Shown here one piece after another: positions 36,918 through 46,484 of a stretch of 64,000 nucleotides of DNA. How positions within the stretch are numbered: the first letter of the stretch is position 1; the number at the start of each line of letters is the position of its first letter. The notes beneath the pieces are model-generated. The model did no database searches and had not been told where the DNA came from. It saw only the letters and a program-made list of their open reading frames with translations. Position numbers and translations under genes: made by a program. Origin of the DNA: Geobacillus thermodenitrificans subsp. thermodenitrificans DSM 465 (lineage in GTDB: Bacteria > Bacillota > Bacilli > Bacillales > Anoxybacillaceae); the NCBI RefSeq assembly GCF_000496575.1, contig NZ_AYKT01000014.1:1-64000 (forward strand). Reading direction: 5' to 3'.

Positions 36918-37718
36918 ATGGTTCGCCTGTACGCCGAGGAGTTGACCGTCCGCTACGATGACCGGACAATTTTTGAACACTTATCTGTTCGCATTCCCGA
37001 CCGGCAAATCACCGCCATTATCGGACCGAACGGATGTGGCAAATCGACACTGCTCAAGACGCTAACGCGTATCATTTCTCCGCAGTCTGGCACAATCATT
37101 TTGGATGGCAAACATATTTCACAACAACATACGAAAGAACTGGCGAAAAAAATGGCCATTTTGCCACAGACACCGGAAGCGATAAGCGGGTTAACGGTCG
37201 CTGAGCTCGTATCGTACGGCCGCTTTCCTTATCAAAGAGGATTTGGCCGCCTAACAAAAAAAGATTATGAAGCGATCGATTGGGCGCTTCATGTGACGAA
37301 AACAGCCGATTTGAGACATCGGCCGGTTGACGCTCTCTCCGGCGGACAGCGGCAGCGCGTCTGGATCGCTATGGCGCTCGCTCAAGAGACGGACATTATC
37401 TTTTTGGATGAACCGACGACGTATTTGGATATTGCCCATCAGCTCGAAGTGCTCGAGTTGCTTGAACGACTGAACAAAGAAGAAGGGCGGACGATCGTCA
37501 TGGTGCTCCATGACATTAACCAAGCGGCGCGGTTTGCTGATTATGTGATCGCCATGAAGTCGGGCACGATCGTCAAAGCCGGTCCGAGCGAAGACGTCAT
37601 TTGCCGTGATGTGCTTCGCGATGTGTTTGGCATTGATGCTGACATCGGCCTCGACCCTCGGACGAACAAGCCGGTTTGTTTTACGTATCATTTGCTGAAA
37701 GGAGTTTATTCATCATGA
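36918..37718 (+). CDS. ferric-siderophore ABC transporter ATPase (FecE/FhuC type)
   Basis: The 266-aa ATPase has Walker A GPNGCGKST, signature LSGGQRQRVWIAMALAQ, Walker B IIFLDEPTTYLD and switch VLHDINQAARFADY. The YGRFPYQRGFGRLTKKD segment is typical of iron-siderophore/B12 ATPases. ATG 36918 follows AAAGGAGGTGTCC. It overlaps the binding-protein gene by four bases. As the importer at 54102-57136 has no intact ATPase nearby, this one could energise both. Confidence 0.94.
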   Translation: MVRLYAEELTVRYDDRTIFEHLSVRIPDRQITAIIGPNGCGKSTLLKTLTRIISPQSGTIILDGKHISQQHTKELAKKMAILPQTPEAISGLTVAELVSYGRFPYQRGFGRLTKKDYEAIDWALHVTKTADLRHRPVDALSGGQRQRVWIAMALAQETDIIFLDEPTTYLDIAHQLEVLELLERLNKEEGRTIVMVLHDINQAARFADYVIAMKSGTIVKAGPSEDVICRDVLRDVFGIDADIGLDPRTNKPVCFTYHLLKGVYSS

Positions 37719-38641
37719 GGAAAGCATGGCTGTCATTGTTGCTTCTTTTTACGCTCCTGTTAAGCGCCTGCGGCAATGCGGCGGACGACAACAAGAAAAA
37801 TAACGCTTCACCGGAGGAGAAAAAGCCAGAAACGATTACGTATCAGTCGGAAAACGGGGAAGTAGAAGTACCGGCTGATCCGAAACGGGTCGTCGTCTTA
37901 TCAACGTTTGCCGGGCATGTACTTGCCTTAGACGTTCCGATCGTCGGTGTCGATTCATGGTCGAAAATGAATCCGCTCTTTGAAGAAAAACTGAAAGACG
38001 CGGAAGTCGTGACAGACGAAGACATTGAAAAAATTATGGCGTTAAAACCGGACTTAATTATCGGATTATCCAATACGAAAAACGTCGACAAATTAAGCAA
38101 AATCGCTCCGACCGTCACCTTTACATACGGAAAGGTCGATTATTTAACACAGTTTTTAGAAATTGGTAAACTGTTAAATAAAGAAAAAGAAGCGAAAGCG
38201 TGGATTGACGACTTCAAACAACGGGCACAACAAGCTGGGGAAGAAATCCGGGCAAAAATTGGTGAAAACGCAACCGTCACCGTAGCCGAAAACTTTGATA
38301 AGCAGCTGTATGTGTTCGGCAATAACTGGGCGCGCGGCACGGAAATTTTGTATCAAGAAATGAAGCTGAAAATGCCAAAAGCCGTGGAAGAACAAGCGCT
38401 CAAACCGGGCTATTACGCTGTTTCCCTTGAAGCATTGCCGCAGTTTGTCGGCGATTATCTCATCTTAAGTAAAAACGGCGACAACGACACATCGTTTATG
38501 GAAACGAATACGTTTAAAAACATCCCTGCTGTGAAAAACGGTCATATGTTTGTCGCTGATGCTAAAGCGTTTTATTTCAACGACCCAATTACGTTAGACT
38601 ACCAGCTCGATTTCTTTAAAAAGCATTTTTTAGGCCAATAA
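37715..38641 (+). CDS. ferric-siderophore binding lipoprotein (FhuD/YxeB-like)
   Basis: The 308-aa lipoprotein has signal peptide and lipobox LLLSAC (Cys19), then a class III periplasmic-binding fold with a long alpha helix (LGKLLNKEKEAKAWIDDFKQ). PADPKRVVVLSTFAGHVLAL and ALKPDLIIGLSN are family landmarks. ATG 37715 overlaps the ATPase stop. The hydroxamate versus other ligand class is not certain; resemblance to YxeB/FhuD suggests hydroxamates. Confidence 0.88.
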   Translation: MRKAWLSLLLLFTLLLSACGNAADDNKKNNASPEEKKPETITYQSENGEVEVPADPKRVVVLSTFAGHVLALDVPIVGVDSWSKMNPLFEEKLKDAEVVTDEDIEKIMALKPDLIIGLSNTKNVDKLSKIAPTVTFTYGKVDYLTQFLEIGKLLNKEKEAKAWIDDFKQRAQQAGEEIRAKIGENATVTVAENFDKQLYVFGNNWARGTEILYQEMKLKMPKAVEEQALKPGYYAVSLEALPQFVGDYLILSKNGDNDTSFMETNTFKNIPAVKNGHMFVADAKAFYFNDPITLDYQLDFFKKHFLGQ

Positions 38642-38649
38642 TAATGATG

Positions 38650-38690
38650 AGACGGGGCGTTCACAAATAGTGAATGTCCCGTCCTTTCTT
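38650..38690 (+). terminator. intra-operon hairpin
   Basis: GACGGG-GTTCAC and GTGAA-CCCGTC pair around AAATA, followed by CTTTCTTG. It lies between the binding-protein and permease genes and may reduce read-through, giving more binding protein than permease. Confidence 0.5.
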
Positions 38691-38712
38691 GTGAAAAAGG
38701 GGGAAACCGCCG

Positions 38713-39720
38713 ATGGAAGCAAACCGCCGGCTATGGCCGTTTCGTTATACGTTTCTCTTCTCTCTTGTCCTGCTGATGGCCATCTGGTTCGGATCCATGG
38801 CCATCGGCGTCGCTGATACAACATGGAGTGACGTATGGCGCGCACTCTTTTCCGATGAACAAGGCAAACAACTTGACTTGATTCGCGAGCTCCGTCTGCC
38901 GCGTGAAACGGCGGCTGCGATCGTTGGTGCGGGACTCGCGGTGGCCGGAGCGATCATGCAAGGAATGACGCGCAATCCGCTTGCCGATCCAGGGCTGCTT
39001 GGTCTCACTGCTGGAGCGAACACGGCATTGGCGATGACGATGGCCTTTTTTCCTTCTGCTCATTATCTCATCATCACGGTCGCCTGTTTGCTTGGGGCGG
39101 CCGCCGGAGCGGGGATGGTCTTTGGCATCGGCGCTGCCCGCAAAGGCGGTTTCTCACCGTTGCGCATCGTCTTAGCTGGCTCAGCTGTCTCAGCACTTTT
39201 ATTCGCGGCAGCTGAAGGAATCAGCCTTTATTTTCATATCTCGAAAGATGTCTCCATGTGGACGTCAGGCGGGGTGGCCGGAACTTCATGGAAACAATTG
39301 TCGATCATCATTCCGCTCATTGTGATCGGGCTCACCATTGCCGTGTTGTATTCGCGGCAACTGACGATCCTTAGTTTAAGTGAAGACGTCGCCGTTGGCG
39401 TCGGACAAAAAACAACCGCCGTCAAAGTGTGGCTGTTTGTGGCCGTATTTTTCTTAACAGGAGCGTCCGTTGCCATTGCCGGCAACATCACCTTTATCGG
39501 TTTGATGATTCCTCATCTCGTACGGAGGATCGCCGGCGCAGATTATCGGTTTGTCATCCCGTTGTCGGCCACAGTCGGCGCGATAGCCATGGTGCTCGCC
39601 GATACTGCGGCCCGCACGATTCACGCCCCGTTTGAAACACCTGTGGCAGCCATCGTTGCTGTGATCGGTTTGCCGTTTTTCCTGTTTGTCGTGCGGAAAA
39701 AAGGGAGGGGCTTTGAATGA
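38713..39720 (+). CDS. FecCD-family siderophore permease (FhuB type)
   Basis: The 335-aa protein has about nine to ten membrane helices with family motifs LRLPRETAAAIVGAGLAVAG, MQGMTRNPLADPGLLGLTAG and GNITFIGLMIPHLVRRIAG. ATG 38713 follows AAAGGGGGAAAC. It overlaps the next permease gene by four bases; the two form the heterodimeric channel. Confidence 0.93.
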   Translation: MEANRRLWPFRYTFLFSLVLLMAIWFGSMAIGVADTTWSDVWRALFSDEQGKQLDLIRELRLPRETAAAIVGAGLAVAGAIMQGMTRNPLADPGLLGLTAGANTALAMTMAFFPSAHYLIITVACLLGAAAGAGMVFGIGAARKGGFSPLRIVLAGSAVSALLFAAAEGISLYFHISKDVSMWTSGGVAGTSWKQLSIIIPLIVIGLTIAVLYSRQLTILSLSEDVAVGVGQKTTAVKVWLFVAVFFLTGASVAIAGNITFIGLMIPHLVRRIAGADYRFVIPLSATVGAIAMVLADTAARTIHAPFETPVAAIVAVIGLPFFLFVVRKKGRGFE

Positions 39721-40706
39721 GAATGCGCATCACGATCGTATTGGTGCTGCTTTTCCTGCTCATTACTGCAACAGTTGCCATCGCGTTAGGTACTGGAGAA
39801 GCGCCACTCTCATATGGCCGCATTATTCCAACGTTATTTGGCTACGGTTCGATGCAAGAAGAGTTTATTTTATTTTCTCTCCGTCTGCCGCGCATCGTGA
39901 TTACGTTGCTCGCCGGGATGGCGCTCGCCTTATCAGGAGCGATGTTGCAAGGCATCACACGAAATGAGCTGGCCGATCCAGGTATATTAGGCATCAACGC
40001 CGGAGCTGGCGCCGGCGTCGCTTTATTCTTTTTATTTTTCCCGATTGAAGCAGGAACATTTCTTTACGCCTTGCCGCTCGTCGCCTTAGTCGGAGCGCTG
40101 TTGACGGCAGCGGCCATTTACGCCGTTTCCTACAATAAAACAACCGGGCTGCAACCGGTATCGTTCGTGCTCACTGGGGTCGGGTTTTCCATGGCGCTCT
40201 CCGGGCTCATGATCGTTCTCATTTCCGCCGCTGATCGGACAAAAGTTGATTTTATTGCTAGATGGCTTTCCGGAAACATTTGGGGCGATGATTGGCCGTT
40301 CATTTTCGCCATGCTGCCGTGGCTTGTCATCGGTGCATTCATCGGCCTTTACCGGTCGAAACGGTTAAACCTTTTGCATTTAGGTGATCCGGTGGCCATT
40401 GGTGTCGGCGTCCATGTTCGCCGCGAGCGGCTCGTACTGATGGCAACAGCAGTCGCTGTCGCCGCAGCTGCCGTCGCTGTAACTGGAGGCATCTCCTTTA
40501 TCGGATTGATGGCGCCGCATATCGCCAAAATGATCGTCGGGCCTCGTCATGAGCGATCCATTCCGACCTCGATGCTCATCGGTGGCTGGCTGTTGCTCAC
40601 GGCTGACACGATTGGGCGCAATGCCCTTGCCGAACCGCTCCCAGCAGGAGTCGTTGTGTCATTAATCGGTGCACCGTACTTCATTTATTTATTATTGAAA
40701 CGTTAA
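39717..40706 (+). CDS. FecCD-family siderophore permease (FhuG type)
   Basis: The 329-aa protein has the same layout as its neighbour: LRLPRIVITLLAGMALALSG, MLQGITRNELADPGILGINAG, GGISFIGLMAPHIAKMIVG. It is the last gene of the ATPase-binding protein-permease-permease operon. ATG 39717 overlaps the upstream stop. Confidence 0.93.
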   Translation: MRMRITIVLVLLFLLITATVAIALGTGEAPLSYGRIIPTLFGYGSMQEEFILFSLRLPRIVITLLAGMALALSGAMLQGITRNELADPGILGINAGAGAGVALFFLFFPIEAGTFLYALPLVALVGALLTAAAIYAVSYNKTTGLQPVSFVLTGVGFSMALSGLMIVLISAADRTKVDFIARWLSGNIWGDDWPFIFAMLPWLVIGAFIGLYRSKRLNLLHLGDPVAIGVGVHVRRERLVLMATAVAVAAAAVAVTGGISFIGLMAPHIAKMIVGPRHERSIPTSMLIGGWLLLTADTIGRNALAEPLPAGVVVSLIGAPYFIYLLLKR

Positions 40707-40772
40707 TCCTTTTGACGGACATGGTGAACCAAAGATTGCGGCGAAGCTCGTTTAATTGCCTTCATCTTTGTC

Positions 40773-40806
40773 TCGACTCCTGTTTCCTTTGAAGCAGGAG
40801 CTTCCT
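40773..40806 (+). terminator. terminator of the siderophore importer operon
   Basis: CTCCTG and CAGGAG pair around TTTCCTTTGAAG, followed by CTTCCTTTTCT, 70 bases after the last permease. Confidence 0.5.
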
Positions 40807-40925
40807 TTTCTATATTGTTGAACGCTCACGCTTAGAGATCCAGGATACCAACTAAACCACCCTCGTGTGTTCTACTGCTCAGACCGCTCATGAACAAAGC
40901 AAACGAAACTGGAAGAACAAAAAGG

Positions 40926-40976
40926 CTACCTCCAAGGCTAAAAAAGCAACCTTGAGGGTAGCCCTTTCTGGAAAGA
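40926..40976 (-). terminator. terminator of DedA gene
   Basis: On the minus strand GGCTACC-CTCAAGG pairs with CCTTGG-AGGTAGCC, followed by TTTTTG. It lies just after the DedA stop at 40997. The remaining sequence between 40810 and 40925 shows no gene. Confidence 0.7.
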
Positions 40977-40996
40977 AACCCCTTAAGATATCGGAA

Positions 40997-41605
40997 CTAA
41001 GAAGCCCGACGCCGTTTCCAAAAGCGGACAGCTGCAACCAAAATAATTATAGCAATAATGACATACACCACTTCGGCGTACATCCCAATCACTTCAGATA
41101 CTTTTTCCCACGATTGGCCGAGCGCCGCCCCGATCGAGATTAAAAGCGTATTCCAAATGAGTGTTCCCAACACCGACAGCCAGACAAACAGCCATATATT
41201 CATTTTCGACATGCCAGCGGGAATCGAAATCAAACTGCGCACCAATGGAATCATACGACCAAGGAATACCGCCCACACTCCGTAGCGCTGAAATGTCCGG
41301 TTCGCCTTGGCGATATCTTCTGGCTTCACTCTCAGCCATCCGCCCCAGCGGTCGACGATCCGCTCGAGCCGCTCGACCGACAACAACCGACCGATACCAT
41401 ACAGCACGATCGCCCCGACGACCGACCCGGCAGTGGCTGCTGCGATGACGCCAGGGATGGTCAATGTTGTGTATGTCGTCATAAATCCGCCAAACGGCAA
41501 AATGACTTCCGATGGAATGGGCGGAAATATATTTTCAAGTGCGATCATGAAAAAGATGCCGATATAGCCGAACTGTTCCATAAACTCAGTAATCCACGCC
41601 TGCAC
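40997..41605 (-). CDS. DedA-family membrane protein
   Basis: The 202-aa protein carries the classical DedA features: ENIFPPIPSEVILPFGGF near the N-terminus and FLGRMIPLVRSLISIPAGMSKM in the middle, with four to six membrane segments. This branch (YngC/ DedA proper) has lipid transport/scramblase-like functions. It starts at GTG 41605 after GGAGGAAGG. It differs from the first DedA protein at 15407, which sits in a glycan operon; this one is monocistronic. Confidence 0.9.
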   Translation of the reverse strand: MQAWITEFMEQFGYIGIFFMIALENIFPPIPSEVILPFGGFMTTYTTLTIPGVIAAATAGSVVGAIVLYGIGRLLSVERLERIVDRWGGWLRVKPEDIAKANRTFQRYGVWAVFLGRMIPLVRSLISIPAGMSKMNIWLFVWLSVLGTLIWNTLLISIGAALGQSWEKVSEVIGMYAEVVYVIIAIIILVAAVRFWKRRRAS

Positions 41606-41811
41606 GTTTCCTTCCTCCAGTCACTCGTCCTTCGTTTCTGTATGATTTGTATGCCTCATGAGCACAGTCCTTTCCTTATCTTAACAGAAAATGGGCAATT
41701 ACCGCAAAGCAAAAAACACGGCTAATACCGATTTCTTTCCGAACAGGAAATGAAGGCAACTGTCCCTTGTCTAACCATCTACACAGCCGGAGCAACGGGA
41801 TGTTTGCAACA
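41606..41811. other. intergenic stretch without gene
   Basis: Between the DedA start and the rocD terminator no gene, hairpin or repeat was recognised. Confidence 0.4.
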
Positions 41812-41850
41812 AGAAAAGGTGTCCCATCGAAAAATAGGACACCTTTTTGA
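41812..41850 (-). terminator. terminator of the rocA-rocD unit
   Basis: AAAAAGGTGTCC and GGACACCTTTTT (plus-strand view) form a stem with A/T flanks about 45 bases after the rocD stop. Confidence 0.75.
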
Positions 41851-41894
41851 ATTCACAGTATATACGTATCAACCGTTACTCTATTTTCTGATCC

Positions 41895-43112
41895 TCATTG
41901 CTTCTGGCTGGCGGCCGGTTGAGACAATACCTTCTCGATTCGCTCAAGCGCCCAATCAAGCTCTTCTTTTGTAATGATAAGCGGCGGCGCGAAACGAATG
42001 ACTGTTTCATGCGTCTCCTTGCAAAGCAGCCCTTGTTCTTTCAACATTTCGCAATACGGACGCGCCGGGCCGTGCAGTTCGACGCCGATAAACAAGCCGC
42101 GACCTCGAATTTCCTTAATGTCTTTATTTTGGATTTGTTGCAATTTCGCTAAGAAATACTCGCCCAACTCAAGCGAACGAGCCGGTAAGTTTTCTTCTTC
42201 AATGACGTCAAGCGCTGCGATCGATACCGCACAAGCGAGTGGATTACCGCCAAACGTCGAGCCGTGCGAGCCCGGTTCAAACACCGACAAAATATCGCGA
42301 TTGGCAACAACGCATGAAATCGGGAACACACCGCCACCTAATGCTTTTCCTAAAATATACATATCAGGCACAACCGCTTCCCAATCGCAGGCAAACAGCT
42401 TCCCAGTTCGGCCGAGCCCGGTTTGAATTTCATCAGCGATGAATAAGACATTGTTCGCCTTGCACACGTCATATGCGGCCTTTAAAAACCCTTGCGGCGG
42501 GATGCGGATGCCCGCTTCACCTTGGATCGGCTCGACGAGAAATGCCGCTGTATTTGGTGTAATCGCTGCCTTTAGTGCTTCGATATCGCCGTAAGGAATG
42601 ATTTTAATCCCTGGCAGTAACGGGCCAAACCCGCGTTTGTAAGCCGCTTCGGACGACAACGATACCGCAGCGAGCGTCCGTCCGTGGAAGTTGCCTTCGC
42701 AAACGATGATTTCCGCCTGATTGTCTGCAACACCTTTCACATCGTATGCCCATCGGCGCGCTGCCTTCAGTGCCGTTTCCACCGCTTCTGCACCAGTGTT
42801 CATCGGCAACACCATCTCTTTACCCGTCAGACGGCACACTTTTTCGTACCACGGGCCGAGCTGGTCGTTATGAAAAGCGCGCGACGTCAAGGTCACCCGA
42901 TCAGCTTGCTTTTTCAATGCCTCAATGATCTTCGGATGACGATGACCTTGGTTCACTGCTGAATACGCGCTTAACATATCCATATAACGATTGCCTTCCG
43001 GATCTTTGACCCATACCCCTTCTGCTTCGGAAACGACGATCGGTAGCGGATGATAGTTGTGCGCCCCATACCGCTCCGTCTGTTCAATAAGCTGTTCAGA
43101 TTTCGTCGCCAT
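41895..43112 (-). CDS. rocD: ornithine aminotransferase
   Basis: The 405-aa class III aminotransferase converts ornithine and 2-oxoglutarate to glutamate semialdehyde and glutamate. Landmarks: [53 protein letters not shown], and the PLP lysine in [14 protein letters not shown] 43112 follows AAGGGGGATTGTG; the upstream open frame is not used. It lies 59 bases after rocA, whose product takes the semialdehyde on to glutamate. Confidence 0.95.
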   Translation of the reverse strand: MATKSEQLIEQTERYGAHNYHPLPIVVSEAEGVWVKDPEGNRYMDMLSAYSAVNQGHRHPKIIEALKKQADRVTLTSRAFHNDQLGPWYEKVCRLTGKEMVLPMNTGAEAVETALKAARRWAYDVKGVADNQAEIIVCEGNFHGRTLAAVSLSSEAAYKRGFGPLLPGIKIIPYGDIEALKAAITPNTAAFLVEPIQGEAGIRIPPQGFLKAAYDVCKANNVLFIADEIQTGLGRTGKLFACDWEAVVPDMYILGKALGGGVFPISCVVANRDILSVFEPGSHGSTFGGNPLACAVSIAALDVIEEENLPARSLELGEYFLAKLQQIQNKDIKEIRGRGLFIGVELHGPARPYCEMLKEQGLLCKETHETVIRFAPPLIITKEELDWALERIEKVLSQPAASQKQ

Positions 43113-43171
43113 CACAATCCCCCTTTTTATTTCTCCCTCATCGAAAAAGGGTGGCCGTGGCCACCCCGGCA

Positions 43172-44719
43172 TTAAAACATTTCCGATACGGTTTTCGCTT
43201 GCATGTGGAGAATTAAATAGTCCGGGCCGCCGGCTTTGGAGTCCGTCCCCGACATGTTGAAACCGCCAAACGGCTGATAACCGACAATCGCCCCTGTGCA
43301 GCCGCGGTTGAAGTACAAGTTGCCGACATGGAACTCATGACGTGCTTTTTCAAGATTCGCACGGTTGCGCGAAATAACAGCGCCCGTCAGGCCATATTGC
43401 GTGTTGTTCGCGATCTCAAGCGCATGGTCAAAGTCGCGCGCTTTCGCAAACGCCACGACTGGCCCGAAAATTTCCTCCTGCATAATGCGCGCATTTGGAT
43501 CGACATCCGCAAATACCGTTGGTTGGATGAAGAATCCTTTCGAGTCGTCTCCTTCCCCACCGGTCATGAGACGGCCTTCTTGTTTGCCGATTTCAATATA
43601 TTCCATAATTTTGTTGTATGCTCCTTGGTCGATAACCGGTCCCATAAACGTTGCTTGCTCTGCTGGATCGCCGACATTGAGTTGTTTTGTCAGCTCGACG
43701 ACGCGATTGAGCACTTGGTCGTAGACGTCCTCGACGATGATCGCACGCGAGCATGCCGAACATTTTTGACCCGAGAAGCCAAACGCCGATGCGACGATCG
43801 ATTGCGCTGCCAATTCCAGATCAGCTTCTTTATCAACGACGATGGCGTCTTTGCCGCCCATTTCTGCGATGACGCGTTTCAGCCAAATTTGTCCTGGCTG
43901 TACTTTCGCTGCGCGCTCGTAAATGCGGATGCCGACATCCCGCGATCCGGTGAAACTGATAAATCGTGTGCGCGGATGCTCAACCAAATAGTCGCCAACC
44001 TCCGCACCGCTGCCCGGGATGTAATTCAGCACACCAGCCGGAAGACCAGCTTCCTCGAGCACTTCCGCGAACTTATACGCCACGACCGGTGTTGCACTTG
44101 CCGGTTTCAGGAGTACCGTATTGCCCGTAACCAGCGCAGCGACTGTCGTCCCCGCCATAATGGCGAACGGGAAGTTCCACGGCGAAATGACGACTCCGAC
44201 CCCAAGTGGAATGTAGAAAAACCGGTTCGTTTCCCCTGGACGGCTTTCAACCGGAATGCCGTCTTTCAACTTCAACATTTGCCGTCCGTAATATTCCATA
44301 AAATCGATCGCTTCGGCCGTATCAGCATCCGCCTCGCGCCACGGCTTCCCAGCTTCTTTCACCAACCAAGCGGAAAATTCATGCTTGCGTCGACGTACGA
44401 TGGCCGCTGCGCGGAACAAAATATCCGCCCGCGCTTCCGGACTCGTCCGACTCCATGTGCGGAACGCTTCATCAGCGGTTTTCATCGCCCGTTCGGCGAG
44501 CTCTTTGTTCGCTTTTGCCACCCGGCCGATTACTTCCGCTTTGTTCGCCGGGTTGACCGAGGTGATCTTATCTTCAGTCATCACCCGCTCGCCGCCGATG
44601 ATAAGCGGATATTCACGGCCAAGCTCTGCTTCGACTTTTTCGAGCGCTGCCAAAAATGCTTGTCGGTTCGCATCCACGGTAAAATCAGTAAACGGTTCAT
44701 GTTTATACGGCTGCACCAT
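43172..44719 (-). CDS. rocA: 1-pyrroline-5-carboxylate dehydrogenase
   Basis: The 515-aa aldehyde dehydrogenase oxidises glutamate-5-semialdehyde to glutamate with NAD. Landmarks: [36 protein letters not shown], the catalytic cysteine in [13 protein letters not shown], and [19 protein letters not shown] 44719 follows AAAAGGAGG. It is the final step of arginine, ornithine and proline use. A sigma-A-type promoter lies upstream at 44781-44809. A 482-codon plus-strand frame covers it entirely and is a shadow. Confidence 0.96.
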   Translation of the reverse strand: MVQPYKHEPFTDFTVDANRQAFLAALEKVEAELGREYPLIIGGERVMTEDKITSVNPANKAEVIGRVAKANKELAERAMKTADEAFRTWSRTSPEARADILFRAAAIVRRRKHEFSAWLVKEAGKPWREADADTAEAIDFMEYYGRQMLKLKDGIPVESRPGETNRFFYIPLGVGVVISPWNFPFAIMAGTTVAALVTGNTVLLKPASATPVVAYKFAEVLEEAGLPAGVLNYIPGSGAEVGDYLVEHPRTRFISFTGSRDVGIRIYERAAKVQPGQIWLKRVIAEMGGKDAIVVDKEADLELAAQSIVASAFGFSGQKCSACSRAIIVEDVYDQVLNRVVELTKQLNVGDPAEQATFMGPVIDQGAYNKIMEYIEIGKQEGRLMTGGEGDDSKGFFIQPTVFADVDPNARIMQEEIFGPVVAFAKARDFDHALEIANNTQYGLTGAVISRNRANLEKARHEFHVGNLYFNRGCTGAIVGYQPFGGFNMSGTDSKAGGPDYLILHMQAKTVSEMF

Positions 44720-44780
44720 TTCGTCGTCCTCCTTTTCACGAGCAAAAAAATTTTTCGCAATAAAACGGTTTCATAGTTAT

Positions 44781-44809
44781 ATTATGCAAATTATTATGGC
44801 TTTTTTCAA
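44781..44809 (-). promoter_or_regulatory. promoter of rocA-rocD
   Basis: TTGAAA (44804-44809) and CATAAT (44781-44786) are 17 bases apart on the minus strand. The same hexamers and spacing occur upstream of rocE. No TGGCAC-N5-TTGCW element is present, in contrast to the sigma-54 roc promoters of B. subtilis. Confidence 0.65.
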
Positions 44810-44819
44810 TGATTTTTAC

Positions 44820-46235
44820 TTACTTGGCGGCTTTCAGCTCTACCTCTTCTTCTGTGCGTTGAAGATGGATTCGCTTTTTCGCCACGAGGTGATAATACGC
44901 ATAGCACACGAGCAAGAATGGAATGCCGCAGTAAAGCGCGATCCGTTGATCAGGGATAAAAGCCAATCCGACAATTATCGCCATATTCAGTATGAACGCG
45001 GCCAGCGGTACGAACGGATAGAGCGGCGTCCGGTATTTCAAATCGCGCACATCGCCGCCTTCACGCAAAAACGCTTTCCGTCCCAAATAGCTCGACAGCG
45101 CGATGGAGGCCCAAACAGTCACCGCGCCAAACCCAGCGATCGCCGTCAACCAAACATACACGGTATCTTCTGCGTACACGCTGCACAGCAACGACAAGCA
45201 TCCGATGGCAATGCTGGCGATTAGCGCATTGATCGGCACGCCCCGCTTCGAGAGTTTGCTGAAAAACGGCGTAACCATGCCTTGGCGCGACATCGACCAT
45301 AGCACGCGTGACGTCGCATACAATCCTGAGTTAGCTACCGACAGCACCGCGGTAATAATGACAAAGTTCATGATATCGGCCGCATACGGAATGCCGATAT
45401 TGTCAAATACCACGACAAACGGGCTTTCCACAACACCAGCTTTCTCCCATGGAAACAAACCAGCAAGTACAAAAATGGCCAAAACGAAGAAAATCAAAAT
45501 CCGCCACACCGTGTTGCGCAACGCAATCGGTACTGTTTTCTCCGGCTCACGGCTTTCTCCGGCTGCGACCCCCACCAATTCCGTTCCTTGAAAGGAAAAA
45601 TTCACAAGAATCATCGTTGTAAAGATCGCCCAAAACCCATTAGGAAACAAGCCGCCATGGTCTGTAAAGTTCGAGAAAAACGGGGCGGGTTGTCCGCTTT
45701 TCATATGGACGATGCCGAACATCGCCGCCAAACCAAGAACAATAAAGGCGATGACCGTCAACACCTTCACGCTCGAAAACCAAAACTCCACCTCAGCGAA
45801 ACCTTTGACAGACAAGGCGTTCACCAAAAACAACAACAAGGCGAAGACAGCGCAAAACACCCATGTTGGCACATCAGGGAACCAGCGTTTCATGAGGATG
45901 CTGACTGTAAGCAGCTCAATGCCGACCGTCACTGACCAGTTGAGCCATGACAGCCAGCCGATGCAAAACCCTGCGGCCGGCGAGATGAATTTCGTCGCAT
46001 ACGTTTGATATGACCCAGCGTCAGGGATCCTCACAGCCAATTCCCCTAACGAAAGCATCGTCAAATACATGACGAATCCGCCGAATAAGTAGGCGGCAAT
46101 CGCTCCTCCAGGTCCCGCTTCATGAATGGTGTATCCGGATCCTAAAAACAAACCGGTTCCAATCACCCCGCCAAGCGCAATCATAAACAAATGTCTACTT
46201 TTTAGCTCTCGTTTCAATTCCTGCGCTGGTGGCAT
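44820..46235 (-). CDS. rocE: amino acid permease, RocE/RocC type
   Basis: The 471-aa APC-superfamily transporter has 12 predicted membrane segments and starts with ELKSRHLFMIALGGVIGTGLFLGSG. NFSFQGTELVGVAAGESREPEKTVP is a family landmark. Its position between rocA and rocR supports arginine/ornithine uptake. ATG 46235 follows GGAAGGGAG. Lysine-type permeases are similar, so specificity is inferred from context. Confidence 0.88.
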   Translation of the reverse strand: MPPAQELKRELKSRHLFMIALGGVIGTGLFLGSGYTIHEAGPGGAIAAYLFGGFVMYLTMLSLGELAVRIPDAGSYQTYATKFISPAAGFCIGWLSWLNWSVTVGIELLTVSILMKRWFPDVPTWVFCAVFALLLFLVNALSVKGFAEVEFWFSSVKVLTVIAFIVLGLAAMFGIVHMKSGQPAPFFSNFTDHGGLFPNGFWAIFTTMILVNFSFQGTELVGVAAGESREPEKTVPIALRNTVWRILIFFVLAIFVLAGLFPWEKAGVVESPFVVVFDNIGIPYAADIMNFVIITAVLSVANSGLYATSRVLWSMSRQGMVTPFFSKLSKRGVPINALIASIAIGCLSLLCSVYAEDTVYVWLTAIAGFGAVTVWASIALSSYLGRKAFLREGGDVRDLKYRTPLYPFVPLAAFILNMAIIVGLAFIPDQRIALYCGIPFLLVCYAYYHLVAKKRIHLQRTEEEVELKAAK

Positions 46236-46350
46236 CCAAATCTCTCCCTTCCACTACTTATAGATTTCGCAACCGCTTACATTTCTATCAAGTAAACGGC
46301 GTTTTTTCTCCGGCAAAATTTTTTTTCGCATATTTCACAGCCGCATCTCT

Positions 46351-46379
46351 ATTATGGTGCTTATTTTTTCTATTTTCAA
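46351..46379 (-). promoter_or_regulatory. promoter of rocE
   Basis: TTGAAA (46374-46379) and CATAAT (46351-46356) with 17-base spacing, identical hexamers to the rocA promoter. It gives a leader of about 110 bases. No -24/-12 element was found between rocR and rocE on either strand. Confidence 0.6.
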
Positions 46380-46451
46380 TATATTTGGCAAAAAATTTTT
46401 TCGATCTCCTTCTTCCCCTCCCTTGTCATTCCTCTCTTCGCTAGCTACTTG

Positions 46452-46460
46452 TGTTATAAT
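46452..46460 (+). promoter_or_regulatory. extended -10 promoter of rocR
   Basis: TGTTATAAT is an extended -10 (TGnTATAAT) 25 bases upstream of the rocR GTG start; no good -35 hexamer is visible. Confidence 0.5.
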
Positions 46461-46484
46461 ACAAGGAAAGGAGAGGTGCTGATC

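Noticed and set aside
43328-44776. 482-codon plus-strand open frame
   Set aside because: It is fully antisense to rocA, has no ribosome-binding site and gives a Arg/His/Cys-rich, repeat-free protein without motifs; it results from the codon bias of rocA.
44781-44809. Possible sigma-54 element GCC-N10-GC upstream of rocA
   Set aside because: The -24 position has CC where the consensus needs GG, while a TTGAAA-N17-CATAAT sigma-A promoter covers the same bases.
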